DNA of 64,000 nt from Thalassospira sp. HF15 (GTDB lineage Bacteria; Pseudomonadota; Alphaproteobacteria; Rhodospirillales; Thalassospiraceae): assembly GCF_011806525.1 (NCBI RefSeq), contig NZ_JAAVKI010000003.1, positions 1 to 64,000 of the forward strand, given 5' to 3'. Shown here piece by piece: positions 52,738 through 61,434 of this stretch; position 1 is the stretch's first letter; every line of letters starts with the position of its first letter. The notes beneath the pieces are model-generated. The model was not told the DNA's origin. It made no database searches and saw only the letters and a program-made list of their open reading frames with translations. A program made the translations under genes and the position numbers.

Positions 52738-52755
52738 GACAGTTAGGAATATGCC
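52738..52755 (-). promoter_or_regulatory. Conserved 18-bp box upstream of small RNA copy 4
   Basis: GACAGTTAGGAATATGCC; matches the copy 3 box at 16 of 18 positions. Bases 52756-53003 show no further element or supported gene. Confidence 0.5.
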
Positions 52756-53003
52756 GATAAATCAAGGCGGGAAAACAGGTCACATTAGGCCATTTCAGGG
52801 CGAATTGTGTTCCAATAAAGGCACCACAAAAGCAACCCATTGATTTCATTGGATTGGATGAAGGTGTCACCAATCACAATGCTGGAACCACTTAATTTAT
52901 TGATCACCGGGGCCGAAGCCATTTCACTGCCTTCGCGCAGGTTTGCACCATTTCTGGAACCAGCAATCAAAGCAGCAGATTCGAAATAACCCTACTTTTC
53001 GTC

Positions 53004-53040
53004 ATAGAATTACCCTATCGAAAAATATTGAACATTCTAT
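53004..53040 (+). promoter_or_regulatory. OxyR-like operator upstream of dps
   Basis: ATAG-N7-CTAT-N7-TATT-N7-CTAT, the classical OxyR tetramer spacing with only the third element imperfect. It lies ~90 bp before the dps start. OxyR control of dps is established in enteric bacteria; here it is inferred from this match. Confidence 0.65.
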
Positions 53041-53130
53041 TGGTGTAATTTGGCTGCATCTGTCATCTTCCTGTTAACGCAAAGGAAAACAAAACCCGCT
53101 TGGACTGAAAGCGGCGAAAGGAGATAAATC

Positions 53131-53601
53131 ATGCAGATCGATATCGGCATCAATGAATCCAACCGCACCGCAATCGCCGACGGGCTTGGCCGCGTTCTGG
53201 CAGACAGCTATGCCCTGTATCTCAAGACCCATAACTTCCACTGGAATGTAACGGGTCCGATGTTCCAGACCCTGCACACGATGTTTGAAGAACAGTACAC
53301 CGAGCTGGCGACCGCGATTGACGAGATCGCAGAACGTATCCGTTCTCTGGGCGCCTACGCCCCGGCCAGCTTCTCGGCTTACGGCGAACTGACGGCGATC
53401 AAGGAAGAAAAAGGCGTTCCCGCTGCCAAGGACATGATCGCCCAGCTGGTCGAGGGCCATGAAACCGTGATCAAGACCGCGCGTTCGCTCTATCCCATTT
53501 GCGATAGCTCGGACGATGACGCCACCGCCGACCTTCTGACTGCGCGTATTCAGGTCCACGAAAAAACCGCCTGGATGCTGCGCTCCCTTCTTGAAGGCTA
53601 A
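53131..53601 (+). CDS. dps: Dps-family ferritin-like DNA-protection protein
   Basis: 156 residues. The ferroxidase-site helix [20 protein letters not shown] (His37 and neighbouring His/Asp/Glu) and the long helix [19 protein letters not shown] are family hallmarks. Forms a 12-subunit shell that oxidises Fe(II) with peroxide and may bind DNA, though the N-terminus lacks a Lys-rich tail. ATG at 53131 with perfect AAAGGAGA upstream. OxyR-like operator upstream. Confidence 0.95.
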   Translation: MQIDIGINESNRTAIADGLGRVLADSYALYLKTHNFHWNVTGPMFQTLHTMFEEQYTELATAIDEIAERIRSLGAYAPASFSAYGELTAIKEEKGVPAAKDMIAQLVEGHETVIKTARSLYPICDSSDDDATADLLTARIQVHEKTAWMLRSLLEG

Positions 53602-53630
53602 GCACTTCTTTCTCGCGTCCCCAACGCAAA

Positions 53631-53658
53631 ACGGCCCGGATTTCTCCGGGCCGTTTTT
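53631..53658 (+). terminator. Terminator after dps
   Basis: ACGGCCCGGA and TCCGGGCCGT around TTTC, then TTTT. Confidence 0.88.
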
Positions 53659-53751
53659 ATATATGTGCGTCACAAGGACACCACACCCCTGCGACGCACG
53701 ATGCCTGTAACCGGGAAAGGAGCAACCCGGTCACCGGGCTGAAAGCAATGA

Positions 53752-54786
53752 TCACTTGCTATGTTTGGCAATCGCCGCACGCGCCGCAGCAACGATGGCA
53801 GCACCGTCGACGCCTTTGTCATTCATTTCGGCAATCCAGCGATCAATCACTTCATCAGCCTTGTCGGCGAACTTCGCAGTTTCCTCAGCAGACAGCGTGA
53901 CCAATTCACCCGACTTGGCAAAGATCTCTTCACCGCGCGGTTCAATCGCATCCCATGCCTCGCCGATGTCTTGGGCGATATTCGAGCCGGAATTATCATC
54001 GATAACCTTCTTCAGATCATCCGGCAGCGCCTCGTAGCGATCCTTGTTCATCGCAAACATGAAGACCAGCGTGCCAAACCGAACTCCCTGATCACCTTCG
54101 ATGGCGTATTTGGTCATGTCCGGGATCTTGAACGGAATGGCAACCTCATGCGGGATCAATGCACCATCCACGACACCAAGTGACAAGGCCTGTGGCAGAT
54201 CCGGAACCGGCATGCTGACAGGTTGCGCACCCCAGCTTTCAAGCATCCATGCGCCCGTACGCGAAGGTGCACGGAGCTTCATGCCCTCGACATCCGCAAG
54301 GCTTTCGATTTTCTTCTCGGTGGTAAAGATCGCCTGTCCGGTATGAACATGGATCAGCAGCGGCTTGATATCATCGAAGTCCTGCGACAGGTGCTCTTCA
54401 TAGATATCCTGAATGGCCATGTTGGTAATGGCCGCACTGCCGGTATGAACAAACGGCAGCTCAAACACCTCGCTGCGTGGATAGACACCTGGTGTGTACC
54501 CAAGTGCGCTCCAGCCCAGATCAACCGCACCATCGCGGATATGGCTGTAAAGTTCGGTCGGCTTGCCGCCCAGCGCCATTGCCGGATAGATCTCGATCTT
54601 GATACGACCGTCAGATTGCTCCTCGATCCGCTTGGCCCACGGCTCAAGGAACTTGGCCTGTGCCGTTGCCTTGGGTCCCAGCACATGTTCCAGCACAAAG
54701 GTGAATTCGGGTTCGGCCTGCGCGGAAAGCGCACTTGCCAAACAGCCAGCAGCGACTGCTGCCGATACAAACAGGCGTTTTAACAT
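53752..54786 (-). CDS. Orphan TRAP transporter binding protein (DctP family)
   Basis: 344 residues. Sec signal MLKRLFVSAAVAAGCLASAL, cut near ALSAQAE. Core motifs LFVSA aside, DctP sequence such as GMKLRAPSRTGAWMLESWGA (with the conserved Arg) is present. ATG at 54786 with TGAGG upstream; the longer frame adds 61 basic, unconserved residues. No dctQ or dctM is adjacent. It lies 154 bp downstream of vanA on the same strand, so it probably imports an aromatic acid such as vanillate in concert with distant membrane subunits. Confidence 0.85.
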   Translation of the reverse strand: MLKRLFVSAAVAAGCLASALSAQAEPEFTFVLEHVLGPKATAQAKFLEPWAKRIEEQSDGRIKIEIYPAMALGGKPTELYSHIRDGAVDLGWSALGYTPGVYPRSEVFELPFVHTGSAAITNMAIQDIYEEHLSQDFDDIKPLLIHVHTGQAIFTTEKKIESLADVEGMKLRAPSRTGAWMLESWGAQPVSMPVPDLPQALSLGVVDGALIPHEVAIPFKIPDMTKYAIEGDQGVRFGTLVFMFAMNKDRYEALPDDLKKVIDDNSGSNIAQDIGEAWDAIEPRGEEIFAKSGELVTLSAEETAKFADKADEVIDRWIAEMNDKGVDGAAIVAAARAAIAKHSK

Positions 54787-54940
54787 TTTCAACCTCAGAC
54801 GTTTTCCCTGAAATGCGCCCGATACCCTCGCCCGCTTGGCACGGTTTTCCTGCGATGAACTGGTATCTTGCGCTGATCTCTCTCGACGCCGGCTCCGGCA
54901 GCGCATGAAACGCTCCGGAAGCCTGCATTTATTTACCGGC

Positions 54941-55954
54941 TTATGTATTCGCGGCCAGTGCGCGGTCAATCAGACGCCGTGCACGCACACCGCCCGCATC
55001 AATATTGAAGTTCAAAAGCTTCCGCTCCGGATGACGCAGCATATTGGCCTGCTGGCCCTCGACCACTTCAAGATCCTCGTAAAACACCTTGGCCTGCGCA
55101 TCTTTGATGTTTTGGGTCAGACCGTTATCATCGATGTCAAAGTTGCGCACCATGCCCCAATAATAGCGGCACGTGGTTTCTGTTTCCGGCGTCATGCAGT
55201 TCACGACAATGCCAGTGACACCTTTGGATCGGTCACCTTGCTGCGCACCGGTACCGGCAAGCGCAACCCCGACATCAATCATGACATTGGACGGCAGGGT
55301 AAAGGTACAAATTTGCCAGCGGTCACAGACTTCCTTCGATTTCAGGTTATTTGCCCAAAACGGCGGCGGTACGATATTTTCCATCCAGCGTTCGACGGTA
55401 ACGCTTTCATCATCGGACCGCGTCTGGGGCAGGCTTTCAGTGATCTCAAGCTGACCGATGCTGGACGGATGCACATAGGTTTCGTGGCTCAGATCCATCA
55501 GGTTATCGACCAGAAGCTCGTAACCGCATTTCACGTCATAGGTGCCGCCATCAAAGACCCAGCCTTCCTCTGACGCGTGCGGGATATCAGGCACCAGTGC
55601 CTCGTCGGCCTTTTCCTTATCGCCGATCCAGACCCAGACAAAACGGTCCTTCTCGACCACCGGATAAGCCCGAACACAGGCTTCCGGGTGAATACTTTGC
55701 TGGTTTGGCATGTGAACACATGCCCCTTCACCATCAAATTCAAGGCCGTGATAGCCGCAAACCAACCGATCGCCTTCTACATAGCCCTGGCTTAGCGGCA
55801 GAAGACGGTGCGGGCAGCTGTCCTCAAGTGCGACCAGTGACCGGTCGGCACGGCGATACAAAACGACATTTTCATTGCAGATCGTGCGCGCGACAGGGGT
55901 GCGACCAATTTCGCCATCCCAGCCTGCGACGTACCAGAAGTTACGCAGGAACAT
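54941..55954 (-). CDS. vanA: Vanillate O-demethylase oxygenase subunit (VanA-like Rieske oxygenase)
   Basis: 337 residues. Rieske [2Fe-2S] ligands Cys47-His49 (EDSCPHR) and Cys66-His69 (VCGYHG); mononuclear iron site in LMDLSHETYVH (His/His with Asp). It removes the methyl group of vanillate as formaldehyde to give protocatechuate, using electrons from VanB. The ATG at 55954 with AAGGGAGAG gives the family-typical start MFLRNFWYVAGW. Operator palindromes in the upstream region match those known for VanR. Other aryl ethers as substrate cannot be excluded. Confidence 0.85.
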   Translation of the reverse strand: MFLRNFWYVAGWDGEIGRTPVARTICNENVVLYRRADRSLVALEDSCPHRLLPLSQGYVEGDRLVCGYHGLEFDGEGACVHMPNQQSIHPEACVRAYPVVEKDRFVWVWIGDKEKADEALVPDIPHASEEGWVFDGGTYDVKCGYELLVDNLMDLSHETYVHPSSIGQLEITESLPQTRSDDESVTVERWMENIVPPPFWANNLKSKEVCDRWQICTFTLPSNVMIDVGVALAGTGAQQGDRSKGVTGIVVNCMTPETETTCRYYWGMVRNFDIDDNGLTQNIKDAQAKVFYEDLEVVEGQQANMLRHPERKLLNFNIDAGGVRARRLIDRALAANT

Positions 55955-56042
55955 TGTTCTCTCCCTTGGCGTCATGCCAAAACGCTTACGTCGAGGTGGA
56001 ATTCGATCCACCCAGCTTTTTGTTATGTTTCTAACCGTAATC

Positions 56043-56058
56043 AAATTGGATCCAATTT
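56043..56058. promoter_or_regulatory. VanR-type operator between vanA and vanR
   Basis: AAATTGGATCCAATTT, a perfect 16-bp palindrome containing ATTGGATCCAAT, which is the operator known for Caulobacter VanR. It lies in the divergent vanA/vanR spacer, so it likely controls both. Confidence 0.8.
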
Positions 56059-56127
56059 GGCAAGATGCTTTTTTAATAATTCGAACTGAACTATGATCGC
56101 CCGACAATCACCAAAACGGAAACCGGC

Positions 56128-56850
56128 ATGAGCAAACACGGCCAACGCGTCCTGATTACCTTGCGAAAAATGATCGCCAACGGGGAACTTCCGCCCGGCG
56201 AAAGGGTTGCCGAAATTCCGATTGCTGAACGGCTTGGCGTATCGCGCACACCGGTCCGGATTGCTTTTCGAACGCTTGAACAGGAAGGCCTGCTACGCAA
56301 GGGCGACCGTCGCGGCTATACCGTGCGCGCCATCACCCCGACCGAAATTGCCGACGCCATCGAAGTACGCGGCGTCCTTGAAGGCCTTGCCGCCCGCATT
56401 GCCAGTGAACGCGGCATTTCACCGCAGGCGCGCAATCATCTGATTGACTGCCTTTCCCTCGGAGACGCCCTGTTTTCCAAGGGATACCTGACCGATGAGG
56501 ACATGGAAGCGTATCATGATTTCAACATGCGCTTTCACGACACCATCATCGAATCGAGCCGTAACATCGCGATCGAGGACGCCCTGTCACGCAACAACCA
56601 CCTGCCCTTTGCATCGGTATCCTCCATCGCCTTTAATCGCGATGACATGACCGGCGAATTCCGCCGATTCAATTTCAGCCATATGCAGCATCACATTATT
56701 TTTGATGCCATCGACAACGGTCAGGGCGCCCGCGCCGAAGCACTGATGCGTGAACATGCCAACGCAGCACTCCGCTATACGCAAATCCTTGGTCCAACAC
56801 AGGATATGCCGGAAAACTTTACCATCATCGAACGCGAAGACGACGCATAA
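56128..56850 (+). CDS. vanR: VanR-like GntR/FCD transcriptional repressor
   Basis: 240 residues. Winged HTH (GERVAEIPIAERLGVSRTPVRIAFRTLEQEGL) plus FCD ligand domain. Divergent from vanA and ahead of vanB; the TTGGATCCAA operators before both units match the VanR target in Caulobacter. Presumably released by vanillate. ATG at 56128. Confidence 0.85.
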   Translation: MSKHGQRVLITLRKMIANGELPPGERVAEIPIAERLGVSRTPVRIAFRTLEQEGLLRKGDRRGYTVRAITPTEIADAIEVRGVLEGLAARIASERGISPQARNHLIDCLSLGDALFSKGYLTDEDMEAYHDFNMRFHDTIIESSRNIAIEDALSRNNHLPFASVSSIAFNRDDMTGEFRRFNFSHMQHHIIFDAIDNGQGARAEALMREHANAALRYTQILGPTQDMPENFTIIEREDDA

Positions 56851-56892
56851 CGCACCCCGCCTCTCATTTTCCTGTCCCATCAGGTTTGACAA

Positions 56893-56924
56893 AATTGGAT
56901 CCAATTGATCTAATCTGGATCCAG
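56893..56924. promoter_or_regulatory. Two VanR-type operators ahead of vanB
   Basis: AATTGGATCCAATT (56893-56906) and CTGGATCCAG (56915-56924), both centred on GGATCC; 60-90 bp before the vanB start. Confidence 0.75.
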
Positions 56925-56983
56925 TCAAGCCCACAGACAAACACACCCGGAGCTAATACGGGGGCCTGGGAAGGAAAATCGCC

Positions 56984-57949
56984 ATGCCTGAAGTTACTGT
57001 TCAACAGGTCCATGACCTGACCGACCGCATACGCGGTTTTGATCTTGTTGCCGCTAACGGCACAAGCCTGCCGCCCGCTGAACCGGGCGCCCATATCAAA
57101 CTCACCGTCACCGATACGTCCGGCCAGCCCGTCAAACGGTCCTATTCCATCATCAATCCCGGTGAACCCGACCTGTACCGCATCGCTGTGCTCCGCGAAG
57201 AGGACGGCGAAGGTGGATCGCTTTACATGCATCAAAAGGTCAAAACCGGTGATGTCATTGAAATCGACCTACCGCAAAACGACTTCCCGCTGGCCGATGC
57301 GGCGGCCAAAACCATCCTGATCGCAGGCGGTATTGGCATCACACCGATCCTTGCCATGGCGACCGCGTTGCAGAAGGCCGGAACGGATTTTGTCCTGCAT
57401 TATGCCAGCCGCAACCATGCCGACATGGCCCTGATGACAGAGGTGCTTGATGCCGCCAACGGCCGCTGCACGCTTTATTTCGATGGCGGCGAAGCATCAC
57501 GCAGCATGCCTTTGCCAAGCATCCTTGGCACGCCAGAAGCTGGCAAACATGTTTATGTCTGCGGTCCGGGTGGCCTGATTGATGCCGTGCTTGATACGGC
57601 CCGCCGCAATCGCTGGGCGTCGGAGAACGTGCATTATGAACGCTTCACCACCCCCGCCGCCCAACTTGACGACACCAGTTTCGAGGTCCATCTGGCCCAA
57701 AGCGGCCAAACCTTCGAAGTACCTGTCGGCAAGTCGGTTCTCGATGTCCTGATCGACGAAGGCGTCGATCCGCTTTACGACTGTAAAAAGGGCAATTGCG
57801 GAATCTGCACGTCTGTCGTCGTTGCGCATGACGGCGACCTGTCCCACCGCGACGCCTATCTCAGCGACAGCCAGAAAGCCCAGAACGACCAGATGTGCAT
57901 CTGTGTCTCCCGCATGCAAAGCGGCGGTCGCCTGACACTTGATCTCTAA
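56984..57949 (+). CDS. vanB: Vanillate O-demethylase reductase subunit (VanB-like)
   Basis: 321 residues with the phthalate dioxygenase reductase order: FMN-binding domain (RSYSI), NAD domain (GGIGITPILAMA and YVCGPGGLIDAV) and C-terminal plant-type [2Fe-2S] domain (DCKKGNCGICTS plus MCIC). Transfers electrons from NADH to VanA. ATG at 56984 with AAGGAAAA. Not adjacent to vanA in the same orientation, as vanR lies between them. Confidence 0.87.
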   Translation: MPEVTVQQVHDLTDRIRGFDLVAANGTSLPPAEPGAHIKLTVTDTSGQPVKRSYSIINPGEPDLYRIAVLREEDGEGGSLYMHQKVKTGDVIEIDLPQNDFPLADAAAKTILIAGGIGITPILAMATALQKAGTDFVLHYASRNHADMALMTEVLDAANGRCTLYFDGGEASRSMPLPSILGTPEAGKHVYVCGPGGLIDAVLDTARRNRWASENVHYERFTTPAAQLDDTSFEVHLAQSGQTFEVPVGKSVLDVLIDEGVDPLYDCKKGNCGICTSVVVAHDGDLSHRDAYLSDSQKAQNDQMCICVSRMQSGGRLTLDL

Positions 57950-57954
57950 ACAAA

Positions 57955-57979
57955 AACGGCCCGGAATTCCCGGGCCGTT
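57955..57979. terminator. Bidirectional terminator between vanB and amidase
   Basis: AACGGCCCGG and CCGGGCCGTT around AATTC with A and T tracts on either side; serves both converging genes. Confidence 0.85.
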
Positions 57980-58000
57980 TTGCGCACACAAATTCTCGGA

Positions 58001-59275
58001 TCAGGCAAACAGCGGATCAATCAACCGTGCCGCTGCCAAGATCGCCTGATCATGGCCATGCGGCGCCCCGATCATCAGTGCTGCCGGGGCGGCCTCCCCC
58101 GCGACCGGCACCGGCATCGACAACGCACAGGCATCCACCAGGTTCAGATAGCTGGTATTGCGCAACATCAGGGCATTGAGGTTGTCAAAATCGGCTTCGA
58201 CCTCGGCAATCTTTGGCGCCATCTGCGGCAATGTTGGCGCGATCATTACGTCAACATCCGCCATCGCCGCCCCGAACAACGACACAAGATCGGTTCGCTT
58301 GGCATAGGCATCAATCACTTCATCACTTGATAGCGTATCGGCAAACTTGATCCGCGACAGCACGCGCGGATCGCCAACAGTTTCAAGCTTTGCCAAATCC
58401 TTGGCATAGATCTGGTGCGCTTCAAAAGACACCAGCATTTTGTTGAGGATCGCATTCTTCGCAATGAAGCCAAGATCAATCTCGACCAACTCATGCCCCG
58501 CATCTTTAAGACGGGCACAGATCATCGCAAAACCGGACTTCACCCGATCATCAAGCCCATCAACAAACGCATTGACCGGCACACCGATGCGAAGCGTCTT
58601 TGATGGATTTTCCAGCGGTGCAACGGTGATGTCCGTCAGGACCTCAAACGCGCAGATGGCCGTTTCAAGATCACCTGCCAACGGCCCCGGCGTATCAAAG
58701 CTTTTCGCCAGCGGATGAACACCCTGCCCCGGCACCGCAAGGCGGCTGGGCTTGATGCCATAAAGCCCGTTGATTGCCGATGGAATGCGGATCGATCCGC
58801 CCGTATCCGTGCCAAGGGCGATATCAACAATGCCATGTCCAACAGTCAATCCACCGCCCGATGTCGACCCGCCCGGAATACCTTCCGTGTCAAAGATATT
58901 GCCCGGCGTGCCGTAATGCGGATTAAGCCCGACACCGGAATAGGCAAACTCGCTCATGGTGGTCCGGCCAAACGGAATGGCCCCCGCCGCCTTGATCCGA
59001 GCAACGCATTCGCTATCGGTTTCCGCAGGCGCGCGCCCCTTCAAAAGCTTGGATGCCGCCGTGGTGGCAATTCCGGTCTCGTCATACAAATCCTTGACCG
59101 ACACCAGCATCCCGGCAAGCGGCGCACCGGGGTTTTGCGCGCAATAGTCTTCGGCTTCACTGGCGGTTTTTAAAATCCGGTCTTCGTCAAGCTCGGTAAA
59201 GATCTTGTCTTTCAGATCACCAAGCTGATTGACCTTGTCGATTGCCGCTTTTGCCTTGTCGATCATTGCACCCAT
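58001..59275 (-). CDS. Amidase signature-family hydrolase
   Basis: 424 residues. The Ser-cisSer-Lys triad region is visible: Lys in SVKDLYD, cis-Ser in GGSTSGGG and the nucleophile Ser in ALGTDTGGSIRIPSA. Hydrolyses an amide to the acid and ammonia. Start at 59275 chosen for the MGAMIDKA N-terminus; an ATG three codons later is equally possible. It converges on vanB, and may act on an aromatic amide leading to the van pathway, but this is inference. GatA itself is excluded by lack of gatCB context. Confidence 0.83.
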   Translation of the reverse strand: MGAMIDKAKAAIDKVNQLGDLKDKIFTELDEDRILKTASEAEDYCAQNPGAPLAGMLVSVKDLYDETGIATTAASKLLKGRAPAETDSECVARIKAAGAIPFGRTTMSEFAYSGVGLNPHYGTPGNIFDTEGIPGGSTSGGGLTVGHGIVDIALGTDTGGSIRIPSAINGLYGIKPSRLAVPGQGVHPLAKSFDTPGPLAGDLETAICAFEVLTDITVAPLENPSKTLRIGVPVNAFVDGLDDRVKSGFAMICARLKDAGHELVEIDLGFIAKNAILNKMLVSFEAHQIYAKDLAKLETVGDPRVLSRIKFADTLSSDEVIDAYAKRTDLVSLFGAAMADVDVMIAPTLPQMAPKIAEVEADFDNLNALMLRNTSYLNLVDACALSMPVPVAGEAAPAALMIGAPHGHDQAILAAARLIDPLFA

Positions 59276-59498
59276 CTGGCACCCCGATTTTGTTGTTTTC
59301 TGGCGGCGACGGCCCCGTATCCGATCCATCCCGCCAATTGGTGTTTCACTGTCATAAGATGCTGCTTGTGCACGATCAAGGATCAGATCGGCAAATTTCC
59401 CCGTACAAGATCACAGTTTCACCACCCGATCACCGAGCCGTGACTTGCCCAAATCGGTTTTTGCACGGACATTAGGATCAGGATCAACGGAGGACACC

Positions 59499-60467
59499 AT
59501 GCTGATACGCCGCAAGAAGGGGTGGGAAATCCCCGAAAAAGACGCCACACCAGAATCGATCTATAAGAACCGCCGCCAGTTCCTCAAGGGGATCGCGGCT
59601 GGCTCGATTGGCGCGACAGCATCCAGTCTTCCGCTTGGCAGTGCATTGGCACAGGGATCAGGATCAACCGCCGATCTTTATCCGGTGGATCGCAACCCGG
59701 CCTATACGGTCGAACGCGAAATGACCGAAAAGGCCAAGGCGCTGACCTATAACAACTTCTATGAGTTCGGTTCACACAAATCGATCTCCGAAGCCGCTCA
59801 GGCCATGCGCATTCGCCCATGGACCGTTGTGATCGACGGGCTGGTTGAAAAGCCGATTGAAATCGATTTTGAAGACCTTGTGCGCAAGATGCCGCTTGAA
59901 GAGCGCGTCTATCGCTTCCGCTGTGTCGAGGCATGGGCGATGACCGTGCCATGGTCGGGTTTCCCGATGAAGGCGCTGGTTGATTTCGCCAAGCCCCTGT
60001 CGGGTGCGAAATATGTTGAAATGGAAACTGCCAGCCAAAAGGACACCATGCCGGGCCTGCGTCAGTTCTGGTATCCGTGGCCCTATATCGAAGGCCTGTC
60101 GATGGCAGAGGCCACCAACGAGCTGACCATGATCGCCACAGGCATTTACGGCGAAGAATTGCCCAAACAGAATGGTGCACCGCTGCGTCTGGTCACGCCG
60201 TGGAAATACGGCTTCAAGAACATCAAATCCATCGTTCGCTTTACCTTCACCGACAAGCGCCCCAAAAGCTTCTGGGAAGACATCAACGCCGATGAATATG
60301 GTTTCTGGGCAAACGTAAACCCCGAAGTCCCCCACCCGCGCTGGAGCCAGGCGCGTGAACGCCTGCTCAATAACGGTGAAAGTGTTCCGACCCGGATTTA
60401 TAACGGTTATGGCGAATACGTTGCCGATATCTACAAAGGCATGGAAAACGAACGCCTGTTCATGTGA
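59499..60467 (+). CDS. msrP: Periplasmic methionine sulfoxide reductase catalytic subunit MsrP (YedY)
   Basis: 322 residues. Tat signal with twin Arg in NRRQFLKGIAAG (residue ~24-35) and cut near ALAQG. Molybdopterin cysteine Cys142 in FRCVEAWAM. Reduces oxidised Met in envelope proteins. ATG at 59499 follows GGAGG; the earlier in-frame start adds 18 unconserved residues. The usual partner msrQ (heme membrane subunit) is not next to it. Confidence 0.92.
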   Translation: MLIRRKKGWEIPEKDATPESIYKNRRQFLKGIAAGSIGATASSLPLGSALAQGSGSTADLYPVDRNPAYTVEREMTEKAKALTYNNFYEFGSHKSISEAAQAMRIRPWTVVIDGLVEKPIEIDFEDLVRKMPLEERVYRFRCVEAWAMTVPWSGFPMKALVDFAKPLSGAKYVEMETASQKDTMPGLRQFWYPWPYIEGLSMAEATNELTMIATGIYGEELPKQNGAPLRLVTPWKYGFKNIKSIVRFTFTDKRPKSFWEDINADEYGFWANVNPEVPHPRWSQARERLLNNGESVPTRIYNGYGEYVADIYKGMENERLFM

Positions 60468-60494
60468 TCCGTGACCTCTGTATCAAAACAGCAA

Positions 60495-60524
60495 AAGCCG
60501 GTGTTACCAAGCACCGGCTTCTTT
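60495..60524 (+). terminator. Terminator after msrP
   Basis: AAGCCGGTG and CACCGGCTT around an 8-nt loop, then CTTTG. Confidence 0.8.
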
Positions 60525-60546
60525 GCATGAAGGTCACTCGGCATTC

Positions 60547-61314
60547 CTAATCAGTATGGGCGTAACGGCCATAGATATCGTCGAACGTTCCATCCTGACG
60601 CATCTCCACCAAATGCTGTTCAAGCGCGGTAAAACTGCGATCAAGGAAGAAGTCAGACTTGCGCGATATCGCAATGAATGAAGGTTGCCCCTGCAACACC
60701 AGATCAGACTTTTTGATCCGGAAAGGCCCGAATTTCTGAATATGTTGAATGGCAAGAAGTTCCGGCGCAATCAGTGCATCAATGCGACCAAGATCAAGCA
60801 TTCGAAACAACGTCTCGTAATCGACCGCCTCGACAAAGCGAATATCGCGCGCCTCTTCGAGTTGCCAGCCATAATTGGCTCCACGCAGAACCCCGATCAA
60901 CTTGTGCTCAAGATCTTCGATCTCGATCACATTGGCATCCATGGGAGCAGTATAAATCACCTTCGGCTCGCTCGGCAGCGCCGCGCCGAAATAGTACATG
61001 TATTTCAAACGTTCATCCGTGCGATTGGGCCCAAGCATCAGGTCTGCATCCCCGCTTTCCATCAGGAAAAGGGCACGCTTGAACGGAACGACCTCAAACA
61101 CAAGGTCCAGGCCCGCACGGCGAGCGGCCTCGCGGACGACATCTACATAAATGCCTTCATATGATTGACCGTCGGGTGTGTCCGAGACAATGCGATAGGG
61201 CGGAGCATCATTTATGGCGACGACCAACGTGCGGGCGGCAACGTCATTTCCAAACCATCCCTCTCCAAGCAGGAATGCCGTGATGACCAAACACCAGGCT
61301 TTCAGACGCCGCAT
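60547..61314 (-). CDS. Extracellular solute-binding protein family 3
   Basis: 255 residues, with an N-terminal signal (MRRLKAWCLVITAFLLGEG) and the family 3 fold: LVVAINDAPPYR, GIYVDVVREAARRAGLDLVFEVVPFKRAL, DADLMLGPNRTDER. No permease or ATPase adjacent, so it may be a free sensor or a scavenger. Ligand unknown; the FKR segment resembles small amino-acid or organic-acid binders. Confidence 0.8.
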   Translation of the reverse strand: MRRLKAWCLVITAFLLGEGWFGNDVAARTLVVAINDAPPYRIVSDTPDGQSYEGIYVDVVREAARRAGLDLVFEVVPFKRALFLMESGDADLMLGPNRTDERLKYMYYFGAALPSEPKVIYTAPMDANVIEIEDLEHKLIGVLRGANYGWQLEEARDIRFVEAVDYETLFRMLDLGRIDALIAPELLAIQHIQKFGPFRIKKSDLVLQGQPSFIAISRKSDFFLDRSFTALEQHLVEMRQDGTFDDIYGRYAHTD

Positions 61315-61434
61315 TATAAGTTTTCTCCATGGCGATCACATCTGCAGTAAGCGGTGAGTTCGTTATATGTATATGTGATCGCGATGAATATTCTCAACCA
61401 CGAATACAACCTTGGTTTGTATTTTTAGAGACCT

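Noticed and set aside
52785..52970. Minus-strand 61-codon frame between the sRNA cluster and dps
   Set aside because: TTG start, no ribosome site, no conserved sequence; not supported.
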